A stretch of DNA of 64,000 bases from Candidatus Kinetoplastibacterium blastocrithidii (ex Strigomonas culicis) (GTDB lineage: Bacteria > Pseudomonadota > Gammaproteobacteria > Burkholderiales > Burkholderiaceae_B). The notes under the pieces are model-generated. The model searched no databases and was not told the DNA's origin. It worked only from the letters and a program-made list of their open reading frames with translations. Shown here in pieces: positions 1-10,030 of the stretch. Position numbers and translations under genes: made by a program. How positions within the stretch are numbered: the first letter of the stretch is position 1; every line of letters begins with the position of its first letter. The stretch covers positions 186,001 through 250,000 of the forward strand of contig NC_019814.1 in NCBI RefSeq assembly GCF_000319245.1, read 5' to 3'.

Positions 1-1175
1 ATTTCGGGAGCAAAAAATGGTAATCCAGTAAATTCTAGATATTCTCCTTCAGTTATAACATCTCCTAGATGGATAGTCCCATGATTAGGAATTCCTATAA
101 TATCACCTGCAAAAGCCTCTTCTACTATTTCTCGGCGTTGTGATAAAAAAGATACAACACTGTTAGTTTTTATTTCCTTTTTTGTTCTTATGTTTTTTAG
201 ACTCATGCCTCTAGTAAACTTACCGGAATTTATTTTTATAAAGGCCACCCTATCTCTATGAGATGGATCCATATTTGCCTGTATCTTAAATACTAAGCCA
301 GAGAACTTTTTTTCTTCAGGGTATACTGTTCTGCTTATAGTAATAATAGGGGAAGGAGCAGGTAAATAATCTACTATAGAGTCTAATATTTCTTGAACTC
401 CAAAATTATTTATAGCAGAACCAAAGAATATGGGAGTTTGATCGCCATTAATAAATTTTTCTTGTTCAAATTTTGGGGTTGCGTTACGAATTAAATCTAT
501 TTCCTGAGCTATTGGCGCAAAGAAATTATTAAATCTTTCTTTGTTGTCATATGAGTTATCCAGGATGTTTTCAGGTTTAGTGTATGTTTCTTGTCCTGGT
601 TTGAATACAAGTATTCTATCATCCTTAAGATTAAATACTCCTTTAAATGACTTTCCCATTCCAATAGGCCATGAAAATGGTACAGATTCAATTTTTAAAC
701 TATTCTCTACCTCTGACAATAATTCTAATGGCTCTCTAACTTCTCTATCAAATTTATTTATGAATGTAATAATAGGAGTTTTTCTAGATCTACATATATC
801 TAAGAGTCGTATTGTTTGTGATTCAATTCCATTAGCAGCATCTATTACCATTAATGCGCCGTCAACAGCCGTCAAAACTCTATAGGTATCCTCGGAAAAA
901 TCTTGATGACCAGGAGTATCCAGAAGGTTTATTATACAATCACGGTATTCTATTTGCATTACTGAAGACGCTACTGAAATGCCCCTTTGTCTTTCTATTT
1001 CCATCCAATCAGAAGCTGCATAACGAGAAGACTTTCTAGCCTTAACACTGCCTGCTATTTGTATAGCTCCAGCAAACAATAGTATTTTCTCTGTAAGTGT
1101 AGTTTTTCCAGCATCAGGGTGTGAAATTATAGCAAAAGTTCTTCTTCTTTTAACTTCTCTAGCAATATCCTTCAT
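1..1175 (-). CDS. prfC: Peptide chain release factor 3 (RF3), C-terminus beyond window
   Basis: RF3 is a translational GTPase that removes RF1/RF2 from the ribosome after termination. The frame reads from an ATG at 1173-1175 to the left edge without a stop: about 391 of roughly 530 residues. The start reads MKDIAREVKRRRTFAIISHP. G motifs follow in order: the P-loop (HPDAGKTT), the switch region (RQRGISVASS), DTPGHQDF and NKFD. Residues 1-265 or so are the GTP-binding domain, followed by the start of the beta-barrel domain. RF1 (prfA), one of the factors RF3 acts on, is near 58.6 kb. Identity is very secure; only the C-terminal part is unseen. Confidence 0.95.
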   Translation of the reverse strand, partial: MKDIAREVKRRRTFAIISHPDAGKTTLTEKILLFAGAIQIAGSVKARKSSRYAASDWMEIERQRGISVASSVMQIEYRDCIINLLDTPGHQDFSEDTYRVLTAVDGALMVIDAANGIESQTIRLLDICRSRKTPIITFINKFDREVREPLELLSEVENSLKIESVPFSWPIGMGKSFKGVFNLKDDRILVFKPGQETYTKPENILDNSYDNKERFNNFFAPIAQEIDLIRNATPKFEQEKFINGDQTPIFFGSAINNFGVQEILDSIVDYLPAPSPIITISRTVYPEEKKFSGLVFKIQANMDPSHRDRVAFIKINSGKFTRGMSLKNIRTKKEIKTNSVVSFLSQRREIVEEAFAGDIIGIPNHGTIHLGDVITEGEYLEFTGLPFFAPE

Positions 1176-1281
1176 TGCATATTCTTATAAGTGATTTTAA
1201 ATAGTGTAATTTTGTTTATTTGGCTATCGAATACCTAGTAAATTAGGAAAGAGGCCGACTAAAAGGATTTAATAAAAAATA

Positions 1282-1357
1282 TGGCTCCCCGAGCTGGACT
1301 CGAACCAGCGACCTGCGGATTAACAGTCCGTCGCTCTACCAACTGAGCTATCAGGGA
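1282..1357 (-). tRNA. tRNA-Asn (anticodon GTT)
   Basis: Read on the minus strand, this 76-nt gene folds as a full cloverleaf with encoded CCA. The acceptor arm is TCCCTGA paired with TCGGGGA (one G-T wobble), and discriminator G precedes CCA. The D arm contains AGTTGGTA, the anticodon loop is CTGTTAA, and the T arm GCTGG/CCAGC encloses TTCGAGT. The anticodon GTT reads both Asn codons. The top pair of the anticodon stem is an A-C mismatch. It lies 105 bp after tRNA-Thr in the same direction, so the two may share a transcript. Confidence 0.96.
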
Positions 1358-1462
1358 AAAATAATATTGACTCAAAATACCATTATTAAAGATGATATTT
1401 TTAAATTAAGAACATGTCAATAGCTAAATTAAAACTACTTAAAATATGATGATCTTATACTA

Positions 1463-1538
1463 TGGTGCCGACTAGAGGAGTTGAACCCCCGACCTTCGCA
1501 TTACAAGTGCGCTGCTCTACCAACTGAGCTAAGCCGGC
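1463..1538 (-). tRNA. tRNA-Thr (anticodon TGT)
   Basis: A 76-nt minus-strand tRNA with encoded CCA. The acceptor arm GCCGGCT pairs with AGTCGGC, the D loop contains AGTTGGTA, the anticodon loop reads CTTGTAA, and the T loop reads TTCAACT. The anticodon TGT is read as Thr, mainly ACA and ACG. It lies between sspB and tRNA-Asn, all three transcribed leftward. Confidence 0.96.
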
Positions 1539-1605
1539 TCTATAAAAACAAACATCCTTTATTGTAATAAATTTTTACAAAAAAGCCAATGATAACATAT
1601 TTTAA

Positions 1606-1977
1606 TTATTTGACTATAGAAAACTGTTTACTCTTAATGTTTTCTAAATTGCTATCATTATTAGCTTTTGAAAAAGTAAATTCCATACCAATTCCTGTTA
1701 CAGGGGAGTATATAGCTATAATATTAGCCATTGGTATAAAAATATTTTCTATTGTATTATTAAAATTAGCTTGAAACGTTATAGCATCGTTCTTTATTTG
1801 CAATTTGGCAGTTGCGTCTATACTTATATTTAGCGTAATTTCTCCGTTTTTAATATATAAACGAGGAACTATAGTAGTATCATCAGTTTTAACTAAAATG
1901 TAAGGTTCATAGTTATTATCTGTACACCACTCATGCAAAGCTCTTATTAAATAAGGCTTAGTTGAATTTGATTGCAT
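1606..1977 (-). CDS. sspB: ClpXP protease specificity-enhancing factor SspB
   Basis: SspB is the adaptor that tethers ssrA-tagged, stalled-ribosome products to ClpXP. The 123-residue product starts with the family pattern TKPYLIRALHEWCTDNNYEPYILV. The core strand YSPVTGIGMEF is also present. E. coli SspB is about 165 residues. Here the flexible linker is shortened, but the last residues (QFSIVK) still resemble the ClpX-binding tail (LRVVK in E. coli). It lies 16 bp after sspA, and the pair is the usual ssp operon. Family identity is secure; function of the tail is inference. Confidence 0.9.
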   Translation of the reverse strand: MQSNSTKPYLIRALHEWCTDNNYEPYILVKTDDTTIVPRLYIKNGEITLNISIDATAKLQIKNDAITFQANFNNTIENIFIPMANIIAIYSPVTGIGMEFTFSKANNDSNLENIKSKQFSIVK

Positions 1978-1993
1978 ATATTTTATCCTAATT

Positions 1994-2605
1994 CTATCTA
2001 CGCATAATTTTCTCTGAAGGTGTTAATGATTCTATGTATGCTGGTCTAGAAAAAATTCTTTCTGCATATTTTTGTAATGGCGCTGCATTTTTCGACAAGG
2101 ATATCTCGTAATGTTCTAATCTCCATAATAGTGGAGCTATTGATATATCAAGCATAGAAAAATCATCTCCTAATAGAAATTTGTTTCTTGATAGAATAGG
2201 AGAAAGTTGTGTTAGTCTATCTTTAATCTTTATACGGGCTTCGGCAATTGCGTTACTATCATGTTTAGCATTTTTATTTTCTAGTATTTTAACTTGAGAG
2301 AACAACTCTTTTTCAAAATTATATAAAAATAACCTAATTCTTGCTCTTGTTATTGGGTCTGCTGGCATTAATTGTGGGTGTGGAAATCTTTCGTCTATAT
2401 ATTCGTTTATTATGTTAGATTCATACAAAACTAGATCTCTTTCTACTAGGATCGGTACATTACCATATGGATTCATCGTAAGAATATTTTCAGGTTTATT
2501 ATTTATATCGATATCACGGATTTCAAAATCCATCCATTTTTCAAATAAAACAAAACGACATCTATGAGAGAACGGACACGTTATTCCTGAGTAAAGCACC
2601 ATCAT
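1994..2605 (-). CDS. sspA: Stringent starvation protein A, RNA polymerase-associated
   Basis: SspA has a glutathione S-transferase fold without transferase activity and binds RNA polymerase during starvation and acid stress. The 203 residues show an N-terminal thioredoxin-like part (MVLYSGITCPFSHRCRFVL, then NPYGNVPILVERDLVLYESNIINEYID, a GST-like turn). An all-helical C-terminal half follows (LSRNKFLLGDDFSMLDISIAPLLWRL). Two adjacent ATGs open the frame, so the start is uncertain by one codon. It is followed by sspB. In free-living relatives the cytochrome bc1 genes lie just upstream; here only 122 bp separate it from the Nif3 gene. Confidence 0.92.
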   Translation of the reverse strand: MMVLYSGITCPFSHRCRFVLFEKWMDFEIRDIDINNKPENILTMNPYGNVPILVERDLVLYESNIINEYIDERFPHPQLMPADPITRARIRLFLYNFEKELFSQVKILENKNAKHDSNAIAEARIKIKDRLTQLSPILSRNKFLLGDDFSMLDISIAPLLWRLEHYEISLSKNAAPLQKYAERIFSRPAYIESLTPSEKIMRR

Positions 2606-2727
2606 TTTTAAGAAATACCTTCAAGTTAGTCTTTGTTATTCATTTACAAAAATAACATGCAAATTAAATTCATGTAGTATATCGAACATTATAATTGATA
2701 TATTTGTATATCAATAGTAATTTGTTA

Positions 2728-3486
2728 CTAAATAGGATTATCTACTTCTATGTATTCTACCTTAATATCAAATGTTTTTCTTAAGAGATCTCCTAAGGCT
2801 TGTATTCCATATCTTTCAGTAGCATGATGTCCAGCACATATGAATCCAATATCCGTTTCTCTAGCTATATGAACTACTGGCTCGGATATTTCTCCAGTCA
2901 CATAAACATCTGCACCTACATCAATTGCTTCTGAAAACATTTTTTGTCCGCCTCCGGAACACCATGCAATGTTTTCTATATTTTTTTTTGGATTGCCTAT
3001 GAGTAATGAAGCTCGATTTATTTTAGTGCTTATAATAGTATTTAAATGATCCATGTCGCGTAAATTCTTAGATTTGCCTAGCCATAACATAGACCCGTTA
3101 CTACTGTTTTTTCTTATATCATAGAACCCTAATAGAGTGCCAAGAGTTATGTTATTACCTATCTCTGGATGATCATCTAGTGGCAGGTGATATGCAAAAA
3201 CATTCAGTTTATTTTCTAGGCATAATGCTATGCGTTTGCGTTTTATTCCAGATATAGCTAAATTATCATTTTTCCATAGCAATCCATGATGGACTATAAC
3301 GGCATCTGCTTTAGCTTTAATAGCCTTTTGTAAAAATAATTCACACGCTGTTACCCCTAAGGCAATACTGTATATTCTTTCTTTTCCTTCTACTTGTAAT
3401 CCATTAGGACAAAAGTCATCATACTTTTCTGGATTAAACACACAGTTTAACCATTCTAGTAGAATCTTCGAGGTTATGTACTTCAT
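2728..3486 (-). CDS. Nif3-like dinuclear metal-centre protein (YbgI/GTP cyclohydrolase I type 2 family)
   Basis: A 252-residue member of the Nif3/YbgI family, which forms toroidal hexamers with a two-metal site. Visible family marks are NGLQVEG near residue 28, VHHGLLW (metal ligands) near 66, YHLPLDDHPEIGNN around 100, and GHHATERYG close to the C-terminus. The biochemical role is unsettled in the family; proposals include metallohydrolase activity and a GTP cyclohydrolase-like fold. It stands alone between hinT and sspA with no tight operon partner. Confidence 0.88.
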   Translation of the reverse strand: MKYITSKILLEWLNCVFNPEKYDDFCPNGLQVEGKERIYSIALGVTACELFLQKAIKAKADAVIVHHGLLWKNDNLAISGIKRKRIALCLENKLNVFAYHLPLDDHPEIGNNITLGTLLGFYDIRKNSSNGSMLWLGKSKNLRDMDHLNTIISTKINRASLLIGNPKKNIENIAWCSGGGQKMFSEAIDVGADVYVTGEISEPVVHIARETDIGFICAGHHATERYGIQALGDLLRKTFDIKVEYIEVDNPI

Positions 3487-3560
3487 TTAATGTTTTTTTA
3501 AATCCATATAAATATTTTGAGGAATATGCATATCATCATATAACTATTTACTCATAAGAA

Positions 3561-3905
3561 TCATAGAATTTTCTTATGTAAACTATTGCCTCCAATTATA
3601 TGGAAATGTAAGTGTGGTATTTCTTGTCCAGAATTAGTTCCAGCATTACTAATTACCCTAAAACCATTCTTGCATCCGTTTTGTATAATTATCTCAGGTA
3701 TTAACGCTATCATTCTTCCTAACCATTCAGAGTCATTAATAGATATACTTTGCAATGATTCTATATGTTTTTTTGTTACTAATAACAAGTGTAGTTCAGA
3801 AATAGGATTTTTATCATGAAAAACTATAAACTCTTCATTCTCAAAAACTATTATCGCTGGTAAATCTTTTTTTATGATTTTACAAAAAATACAAGTCTCA
3901 GTCAT
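3561..3905 (-). CDS. hinT: HIT-family nucleotide-binding hydrolase (HinT-like)
   Basis: A histidine-triad purine nucleoside phosphoramidase of about 114 residues. CIFCKII near the N-terminus and HLHFHIIGG near the C-terminus give the HxHxHxx triad that carries the nucleotidyl intermediate. I chose the ATG at 3903-3905, which overlaps the hisE stop in an ATGACTGA arrangement; another ATG directly upstream would add one residue. It is the last gene of the his transcript. Placement after hisE is typical of Alcaligenaceae. Confidence 0.9.
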   Translation of the reverse strand: MTETCIFCKIIKKDLPAIIVFENEEFIVFHDKNPISELHLLLVTKKHIESLQSISINDSEWLGRMIALIPEIIIQNGCKNGFRVISNAGTNSGQEIPHLHFHIIGGNSLHKKIL

Positions 3906-4269
3906 CATAATCCTTACCTTTTTCACGTCTAGATTTTTCTTCTATTCCAGATAACCCTTCTCTTCTTTCCAGTTCTGATAGAACATCTTCTGGCCTAAGA
4001 TTATAATATGTTAGCAATACAATACAATGAAACCAGAGATCTGCTGTTTCATTAATAATAAATTTAGACTGCCCGTCTTTAGCTGCCATAACTAGCTCTG
4101 TAGCTTCTTCACCTATTTTTTTTAGAAAGGAATCTGGTCCAGTTGTAAACAATTTTGCTACGTAAGAATTGTTATTATTAAGACTATTGTTTTCATTCGG
4201 TTTTCTGTCTTTTAATGTATCTGCTAGTCTGGATAGCACTTCTTGTCCTGTATTTCTTAAGATTTTCAT
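3898..4269 (-). CDS. hisE: Phosphoribosyl-ATP pyrophosphatase
   Basis: HisE catalyses the second step of histidine synthesis, hydrolysing PR-ATP to PR-AMP and pyrophosphate. The 123-residue protein has the all-alpha MazG-like motifs [16 protein letters not shown] and [14 protein letters not shown], whose acidic residues bind magnesium. It is encoded separately from hisI, which follows it two bases away; enteric bacteria fuse the two. The variable N-terminal stretch is Asn-rich, as expected from AT bias. The stop overlaps the start of hinT. Confidence 0.94.
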   Translation of the reverse strand: MKILRNTGQEVLSRLADTLKDRKPNENNSLNNNNSYVAKLFTTGPDSFLKKIGEEATELVMAAKDGQSKFIINETADLWFHCIVLLTYYNLRPEDVLSELERREGLSGIEEKSRREKGKDYDD

Positions 4270-4271
4270 AC

Positions 4272-4700
4272 TTATTTATATATATGCTCAGGGTTTTTTA
4301 ATATTGGATCTATTTCTTTCCATTCTAATCTGTTTATATCTCCATTTGTAGTTATCTCAGGATTTTCTAATTTAAGAAAGAAACAGCTATTCCGTCCTGT
4401 ATGACAAGATATTCCTCCAATTTGTTCTACCTTGAGTAATAACACATCGTTGTCACAATCTGTTCTTATCTCATGAACAATTTGTATATGTCCCGATTCT
4501 TCACCTTTGCGCCATATACGATTACGAGATCTAGACCAGTAGACTACCTTTTTTGTTCTTACCGTTTCATATAAAGCCTCATCATTCATCCAAGCTAACA
4601 TAAGAATAGAGTTTGTTTTATATTCCTGTGTAATTGCTGGCAATAGGCCATATTTGTCAAATTTAAGATTGTTTATCCAAGATATTAAGTTATTCATCAT
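4272..4700 (-). CDS. hisI: Phosphoribosyl-AMP cyclohydrolase
   Basis: HisI opens the adenine ring of PR-AMP, the third step of histidine synthesis. The 142-residue frame shows [28 protein letters not shown], the DCDNDVLLL acidic cluster and the zinc-binding [14 protein letters not shown] segment. This is the standalone form. Two ATGs at 4695-4700 make the start uncertain by one codon. It lies 9 bp after hisF and 2 bp before hisE, so all are presumably one transcript. Confidence 0.95.
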   Translation of the reverse strand: MMNNLISWINNLKFDKYGLLPAITQEYKTNSILMLAWMNDEALYETVRTKKVVYWSRSRNRIWRKGEESGHIQIVHEIRTDCDNDVLLLKVEQIGGISCHTGRNSCFFLKLENPEITTNGDINRLEWKEIDPILKNPEHIYK

Positions 4701-4709
4701 AAGATGTTT

Positions 4710-5486
4710 CTACCTAATAGGTATACCAAGATTTGTCATGAATTTTTTACATTCACTTATAGTATGAATTCCAAAATGGAAAATGCTTGCTGCTAATACA
4801 GCACTAGCATGGCCTTCTGTTATACCATCAGCTAAATGTTGTAAGCTTCCAACACCGCCAGAAGCTATGACTGGAATTGGTAAATTATCAGATATTGTTT
4901 TTGTAAGCTCTAAATCAAATCCAGTTTTTGTTCCATCTTTATCCATGCTTGTTAATAATATCTCACCAGCGCCATACGATGACATCATTTTTGCCCATTT
5001 TATAGCATTTATACCGGTTGATTCCCTTCCTCCTTTTATTAGAACTTCCCATTTAGGATATTCACCTGTTTTAGAAACACGACGAGCATCTATAGCAACA
5101 ACTATACATTGCGAACCATAGTAATCAGATGCTTCTTTAACAATATCTGGATTTTCAACAGCAGAGCTATTTATACTGACTTTGTCCGCGCCAGCATTCA
5201 GTAATTTTTTTATATCAGATATTTTCCTAACCCCACCTCCTACTGTTAAAGGAATGAATACTTTGGAGGCAACTTTCTCTATTACGGGTAGAATTAGTTC
5301 ACGATTCTCATTAGTTGCTGTAATATCAAGGAAGGTTATCTCATCAGCACCTTGTTCGTCATAACGTTTTGCTATTTCTACTGGATCTCCAGCATCCGTT
5401 AAGTTAACAAAATTGACTCCTTTTACTACACGTCCACCAGCAACATCAAGGCATGGTATAATTCTTTTTGTTAGAAAGTTTGTCAT
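4710..5486 (-). CDS. hisF: Imidazole glycerol phosphate synthase, cyclase subunit
   Basis: HisF is the (beta/alpha)8 barrel that uses ammonia from HisH to make imidazole glycerol phosphate and AICAR. The 258 residues are full length. The two catalytic aspartates are visible in [15 protein letters not shown] (near residue 14) and VVAIDARR (near 135). The phosphate-binding glycine motifs TVGGGVR and VIASGGVG are also intact. It abuts hisA with 2 bp between them, and the partner hisH lies just upstream of hisA. Confidence 0.97.
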   Translation of the reverse strand: MTNFLTKRIIPCLDVAGGRVVKGVNFVNLTDAGDPVEIAKRYDEQGADEITFLDITATNENRELILPVIEKVASKVFIPLTVGGGVRKISDIKKLLNAGADKVSINSSAVENPDIVKEASDYYGSQCIVVAIDARRVSKTGEYPKWEVLIKGGRESTGINAIKWAKMMSSYGAGEILLTSMDKDGTKTGFDLELTKTISDNLPIPVIASGGVGSLQHLADGITEGHASAVLAASIFHFGIHTISECKKFMTNLGIPIR

Positions 5487-5488
5487 TT

Positions 5489-6241
5489 TTACTTCGACTT
5501 TGGTTTTGTTAGTTCATCGGCTAGTTTTTGAGCTGATCTAAAATCTAAAGATCCTTCATATATGCTTCTTCCTAAAATAGCGCCTTCTATCCCTTCTTCA
5601 GAAACTTCACATAATTTTTCGATATCTTTAATCGTTGCTACACCTCCTGATGCGTATACAGGAATTTTTATGTTTCTTGCAAGCTCAACAGTAGATTCTA
5701 TATTTAATCCAGACAACATTCCATCCCTGTTTATGTCAGTGTAAATGATAGAGTCACATCCATAATTTTCAAATTTTTTTGCAATATCTATTAAATTGTG
5801 TTTAGTTATCTTACTCCATCCATCAGTAGCAAGCTTACCATCTTTGGCGTCTAGTCCAGCTATTATGTGTCCAGGGAAAGCCACACAAGCCTCATTCAGG
5901 AAACCTGGATTCTTCACTGCCTCTGTTCCGATAATAACGTAAGATATTCCTATATCTAAATAGTATTCAATGGTGTTTAAATCACGGATACCACCTCCTA
6001 TTTGTACAGGAATCTCATTATCAATAGTATCTAGTATTGACTTTATTTGTAGATCATTTTTAGGTTTTCCTATGAATGCTCCATTAAGGTCTACTAAATG
6101 TATACGACGAGCTCCACTCTCCAACCATCTTTTAGCTACTATGGATGGTTCTTCTGAAAAAATTGTGGAATCACTCAAATTTCCTTGGCGTAATCTAACA
6201 CATTGTCCGTTTTTAAGATCGATAGCTGGAATCAGTAACAT
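5489..6241 (-). CDS. hisA: ProFAR isomerase (phosphoribosylformimino-AICAR-P isomerase)
   Basis: HisA carries out the Amadori rearrangement of ProFAR to PRFAR. The 250-residue barrel shows the general base and acid in [19 protein letters not shown] and in AGLDAKDGK near residue 130, with phosphate sites IGGGIR and YASGGV. It is a close paralogue of hisF next door. In organisms lacking trpF, HisA can double as PriA-type isomerase; trpF is not in this window, but nothing here argues for bifunctionality. Confidence 0.97.
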   Translation of the reverse strand: MLLIPAIDLKNGQCVRLRQGNLSDSTIFSEEPSIVAKRWLESGARRIHLVDLNGAFIGKPKNDLQIKSILDTIDNEIPVQIGGGIRDLNTIEYYLDIGISYVIIGTEAVKNPGFLNEACVAFPGHIIAGLDAKDGKLATDGWSKITKHNLIDIAKKFENYGCDSIIYTDINRDGMLSGLNIESTVELARNIKIPVYASGGVATIKDIEKLCEVSEEGIEGAILGRSIYEGSLDFRSAQKLADELTKPKSK

Positions 6242-6292
6242 ATATATACTATAAATTAGGTTAATTAAAAGAATATTATTTTAAATTTAACA

Positions 6293-6955
6293 TCAAACTT
6301 TCCAGTTTGCAAAGTTACGATATAGCATTAATCCATATTTCGAACTTTTCTCTGGATGAAACTGTACTGCAAATATATTATCAGAAGCTATAGCACAGGT
6401 GAAAGACAATCCATAATCAGTTTCTCCTGCTATAATAGTCTCATCTTCTGGACAGACATAGTAGCTATGAACAAAATAGAAATGGGTATTATTGGGAATG
6501 TCTTTCCATAGAAAATGATCTTGTTTTTGATGAACTCTATTCCATCCCATATGTGGGACTTTTAGAGAATTTGCGTTGATTTTTTCTTCTGAGTTCGAGG
6601 CATTAACAAAAGGATAGCCACTGAATTGTTTTACAGATCCTCTTAATAGCCCAAGGCATTTTACATGTCCATTTTCTAGGCTATAATCAAACAACATTTG
6701 TTCACCTACGCAGATACCAAGCATAGGTTTTTCTGAAATGGTGTTTTTAATCAATTCTATCAATCCTAATTTTTCAAGGTTTTTCATGGAGTCTAGCATT
6801 GCTCCTTGACCAGGAAGAACTAATTTATCTGCCCTTTTTATTTCTTCAGTGGAACTACAAATTTTAATGTTAGCTTCCGGGGCTGCGTATTGCATTGCCC
6901 TAGCTACTGAATGGAGATTTCCCATTCCAAAATCGATAATAGCAATATTAGACAC
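6293..6955 (-). CDS. hisH: Imidazole glycerol phosphate synthase, glutaminase subunit
   Basis: HisH is a class-I glutamine amidotransferase that feeds ammonia through the HisF barrel. The 220-residue protein has the oxyanion and nucleophile motifs LPGQGAM and LGICVGEQ, with the catalytic Cys at residue 82. The His and Glu of the triad are in FHPEKS near residues 200-202. It sits between hisB and hisA, as in other betaproteobacteria. Confidence 0.96.
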   Translation of the reverse strand: MSNIAIIDFGMGNLHSVARAMQYAAPEANIKICSSTEEIKRADKLVLPGQGAMLDSMKNLEKLGLIELIKNTISEKPMLGICVGEQMLFDYSLENGHVKCLGLLRGSVKQFSGYPFVNASNSEEKINANSLKVPHMGWNRVHQKQDHFLWKDIPNNTHFYFVHSYYVCPEDETIIAGETDYGLSFTCAIASDNIFAVQFHPEKSSKYGLMLYRNFANWKV

Positions 6956-6983
6956 TTTAAGTTTCTTATTAAGGTTATGTAAT

Positions 6984-7571
6984 TTATAATACGCCTTTCG
7001 TAGAAGGCATAATTCCCGACATACGTGAATCCTTATTTATGGCTTTACGTAAGGCAATCCCAAATGCTTTAAATATAGATTCACATTGATGATGTGAGTT
7101 ACCGCCACGTATATTATCAATATGTAATGTTATCAGTGCATGGTTAACTAAGCCCTGGAAAAATTCTCTTATTAGATCTATGTCAAATTTACCGACATAT
7201 GGTCTAGTAAATGTAACGTTATATTCAAGATGAGGTCTGCCTGAGCAATCTATAACTACTCTAGATAGAGACTCATCAAGAGGCACATATGATTCGCCAT
7301 ATCGAGAAATACCAATTTTATCGCCTAATGCCTTTTTAATAGCCATTCCCAATGTTATTCCAATATCCTCGACAGAATGATGATCATCTATATGTAAATC
7401 CCCATTAGATTCTATTCTTATATCAATTAGTCCATGACGTGATACTTGATCTATCATGTGATCTAAGAATGGGATTCCAGTATCTATATGTTTTTCACCA
7501 GACCCGTCTATATTAATTGATAATTTAACATGTGTTTCATTTGTATTACGTGTTACTTGAGCTATACGCAT
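6984..7571 (-). CDS. hisB: Imidazoleglycerol-phosphate dehydratase, monofunctional
   Basis: HisB dehydrates imidazole glycerol phosphate. The 195 residues are only the dehydratase domain, with the manganese-binding motifs [22 protein letters not shown] and [16 protein letters not shown]. The histidinol-phosphate phosphatase domain fused to it in enterobacteria is absent, as is usual in betaproteobacteria. That activity must therefore come from another gene or from the host. It lies 5 bp after hisC. Confidence 0.97.
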   Translation of the reverse strand: MRIAQVTRNTNETHVKLSINIDGSGEKHIDTGIPFLDHMIDQVSRHGLIDIRIESNGDLHIDDHHSVEDIGITLGMAIKKALGDKIGISRYGESYVPLDESLSRVVIDCSGRPHLEYNVTFTRPYVGKFDIDLIREFFQGLVNHALITLHIDNIRGGNSHHQCESIFKAFGIALRKAINKDSRMSGIMPSTKGVL

Positions 7572-7576
7572 AATAG

Positions 7577-8680
7577 TTATTTTTTATGAATAATTTTTAA
7601 TATGGTTTTAATCAATAGTCTATTTTCAGAATCAGTGCCAACAGATAGTCTTAGGCAATTACTCAGTAAAGAATGAGAATTAGACATATCTTTTACTAAA
7701 ATGTTATTTGATTTCAATTCATTGAAAACATTTTTAGCTATAATGCTATTGTCAAACCTAACCAAAATAAAATTGCCATAGGATTCATATGATTTAATAT
7801 GATCTATTTCTCTTAATGATTCTGATAGCTTAATTCTATTTGATAGAATTTGATTAGAATGTTCATCTAAAATATATTTCTTATCTAATACGCTAAGAAT
7901 TACAGATTCTGTTAGTACATTTATATTATAGGGTGGTCTTATTTTATTTATCTGTTTTATCCATTCCGGATTACCTGCGAGATAACCAAATCGTATGCCA
8001 GCTAGACCAATTTTTGAGAATGTTCTTAGAATTAATACATTTTGTAGTTCATGTAAACGATTCATCCATGATTTTTTATTAAAAGCATAGTAGGCCTCAT
8101 CTATTATTACTAGGCCAGGAGCTATGTCTATTATTGATTGCACATCACTGTCATTCCATAGCCCACCAGTTGGATTATTTGGCATTGCTAGGAATATGAT
8201 TTTTGGTAAGTTATATTTTATGGATTCTATCATCTTACATATATCTAATTGTAGATCATCAGTAAGATCAACTTTAATAAATTTTGCGTGGTTAAATTGC
8301 GATGCCATTTCAAAGAATACAAAAGAAGGTGATGGGGATAAAACAGCATCTCCTGGCTTGCAGCAGCTTTGAATTATTAAATGTATAAGTTCATCAGATC
8401 CATTTCCAAATAATAGATCAGAATTACAAGGTATGTTAAATTTTTCTTTTATAATTCTTGTTAGTTTAGATTTATCAGTGCTAGGATAACGATTCAAATG
8501 AATCTTTCTTAGATTGTTAATAACGTGATCAAGAATTTCTTCCGGCAAGACATATGGTGATTCCATAGCATCTAATTTTATATAGTTATCAGAGCTACTA
8601 ATAGGATAAGCATCAGTTCTTAGAATATCTTCTCTAATTGTATCATTAATAAGATTTGAGAGTTTCTTATTTGCTATCAT
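7577..8680 (-). CDS. hisC: Histidinol-phosphate aminotransferase
   Basis: HisC is a PLP-dependent class-I/II aminotransferase that converts imidazole-acetol phosphate to histidinol phosphate with glutamate as donor. The 367-residue protein shows [26 protein letters not shown] (Asp and Tyr contacting PLP) and [15 protein letters not shown], where the Lys forms the Schiff base. Its first 14 bases overlap the end of hisD. No second aminotransferase is in the window. Confidence 0.96.
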   Translation of the reverse strand: MIANKKLSNLINDTIREDILRTDAYPISSSDNYIKLDAMESPYVLPEEILDHVINNLRKIHLNRYPSTDKSKLTRIIKEKFNIPCNSDLLFGNGSDELIHLIIQSCCKPGDAVLSPSPSFVFFEMASQFNHAKFIKVDLTDDLQLDICKMIESIKYNLPKIIFLAMPNNPTGGLWNDSDVQSIIDIAPGLVIIDEAYYAFNKKSWMNRLHELQNVLILRTFSKIGLAGIRFGYLAGNPEWIKQINKIRPPYNINVLTESVILSVLDKKYILDEHSNQILSNRIKLSESLREIDHIKSYESYGNFILVRFDNSIIAKNVFNELKSNNILVKDMSNSHSLLSNCLRLSVGTDSENRLLIKTILKIIHKK

Positions 8681-9980
8681 GATATTTTCCGTCTATACGA
8701 TATTGAGCACTGGATGCATGGGCTTGCAGTCCTTCACTGTTTGCCAGAGTTGACGCTATTTTCCCTAGGCCTATCGATCCCTTCTCTGAAATATTAATAA
8801 GACTTGAACGTTTTTGGAAATCATATACCCCTAATGGAGATGAGAATCTTGCTGTGCGGGAAGTCGGTAATACATGGTTAGGTCCAGCACAATAATCTCC
8901 CAATGATTCGGAACTAAAGCATCCTATAAATATTGCTCCTGCATGTCTTATTAAAGGCACTAATTCAGTAGCATTTTCTGTAGATATTTCTAAATGCTCT
9001 GGGGCAATAATATTTGCTATATCACATGCTTCAGATAGATTGTTTACCTTAATTAAAGCTCCTCGATTTGATAAACTTTTTTTTAAAATATCAACTCTAG
9101 GCATTCTATGAATCAATTTTTTAATTTGATCCTCTACTTCATTTATAAAGTCCATATCTGGACATAACATTATAGATTGTGCTAGCTCATCATGTTCTGC
9201 TTGTGAAAATAAATCCATAGCTATCCATTCGGCAGGTGTTTTTCCATCGCATATAATCAATATCTCGCTAGGACCTGCTATCATATCTATTCCTACCGTT
9301 CCAAAAACCTTGCGTTTCGCACATGCTACATATGCATTACCTGGCCCCACTATTTTATCTACTTGATTCACGGTTTCTGTGCCATATGCTAGGGAGCCTA
9401 TGGCTTGTGCCCCGCCTATAGCAAATATTCTGTCAACGTCTCCTAATGCAGCAGCAGCTAGAACCATGCTATTAATATAACCATCTGGAGTAGGTGAAAC
9501 CATAATCAATTCTGGAACACCAGCTATTTTTGCAGGTATTGCATTCATAAGGACGGACGATGGGTATGAAGCTTTACCTCCTGGTACATATAGCCCTACT
9601 TTGTCTATAGGTGTTATTTTTTGTCCAAGAATATTATCATACGAATCTTTATAACTCCAAGTGAATGCTCTTTGTTTCTCATGATATTCTTTGATTCTGT
9701 TAACAGAAATTTCCAACGCTTCGCGTTGTTGCTTTGGAACATTGTTAAGTGATTTTATCCATTCCTCTTTTGGAATTTCTAATTTATCCGGAGAATCTAC
9801 ATTAAGACGGTCAAATTTTCTAGTATAATTTAGTAAAGCTTTGTCTCCATCATTCTTTATATCTTTTAATATTAAATTTACTGTTTTTTCAATAGATTCA
9901 TCTTCATTAGAGTCAAATTCTAATATAGAGGAAAGAGATGAGTAGAAATTTGGATCAATAGAATCAAGACGTGTAATCAT
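8667..9980 (-). CDS. hisD: Histidinol dehydrogenase
   Basis: HisD performs the last two NAD-dependent oxidations, histidinol to histidine, with a catalytic zinc. The 437 residues are full length. Family motifs include [19 protein letters not shown], the NAD-site segment [42 protein letters not shown] with the catalytic Glu and His, and [10 protein letters not shown]. It sits between hisG (50 bp upstream) and hisC (overlapping). Confidence 0.97.
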   Translation of the reverse strand: MITRLDSIDPNFYSSLSSILEFDSNEDESIEKTVNLILKDIKNDGDKALLNYTRKFDRLNVDSPDKLEIPKEEWIKSLNNVPKQQREALEISVNRIKEYHEKQRAFTWSYKDSYDNILGQKITPIDKVGLYVPGGKASYPSSVLMNAIPAKIAGVPELIMVSPTPDGYINSMVLAAAALGDVDRIFAIGGAQAIGSLAYGTETVNQVDKIVGPGNAYVACAKRKVFGTVGIDMIAGPSEILIICDGKTPAEWIAMDLFSQAEHDELAQSIMLCPDMDFINEVEDQIKKLIHRMPRVDILKKSLSNRGALIKVNNLSEACDIANIIAPEHLEISTENATELVPLIRHAGAIFIGCFSSESLGDYCAGPNHVLPTSRTARFSSPLGVYDFQKRSSLINISEKGSIGLGKIASTLANSEGLQAHASSAQYRIDGKYHDSK

Positions 9981-10030
9981 AGTTATATTATTAATTCTTC
10001 TCAGTTTAACAACAGGTTATGTATGCAATT

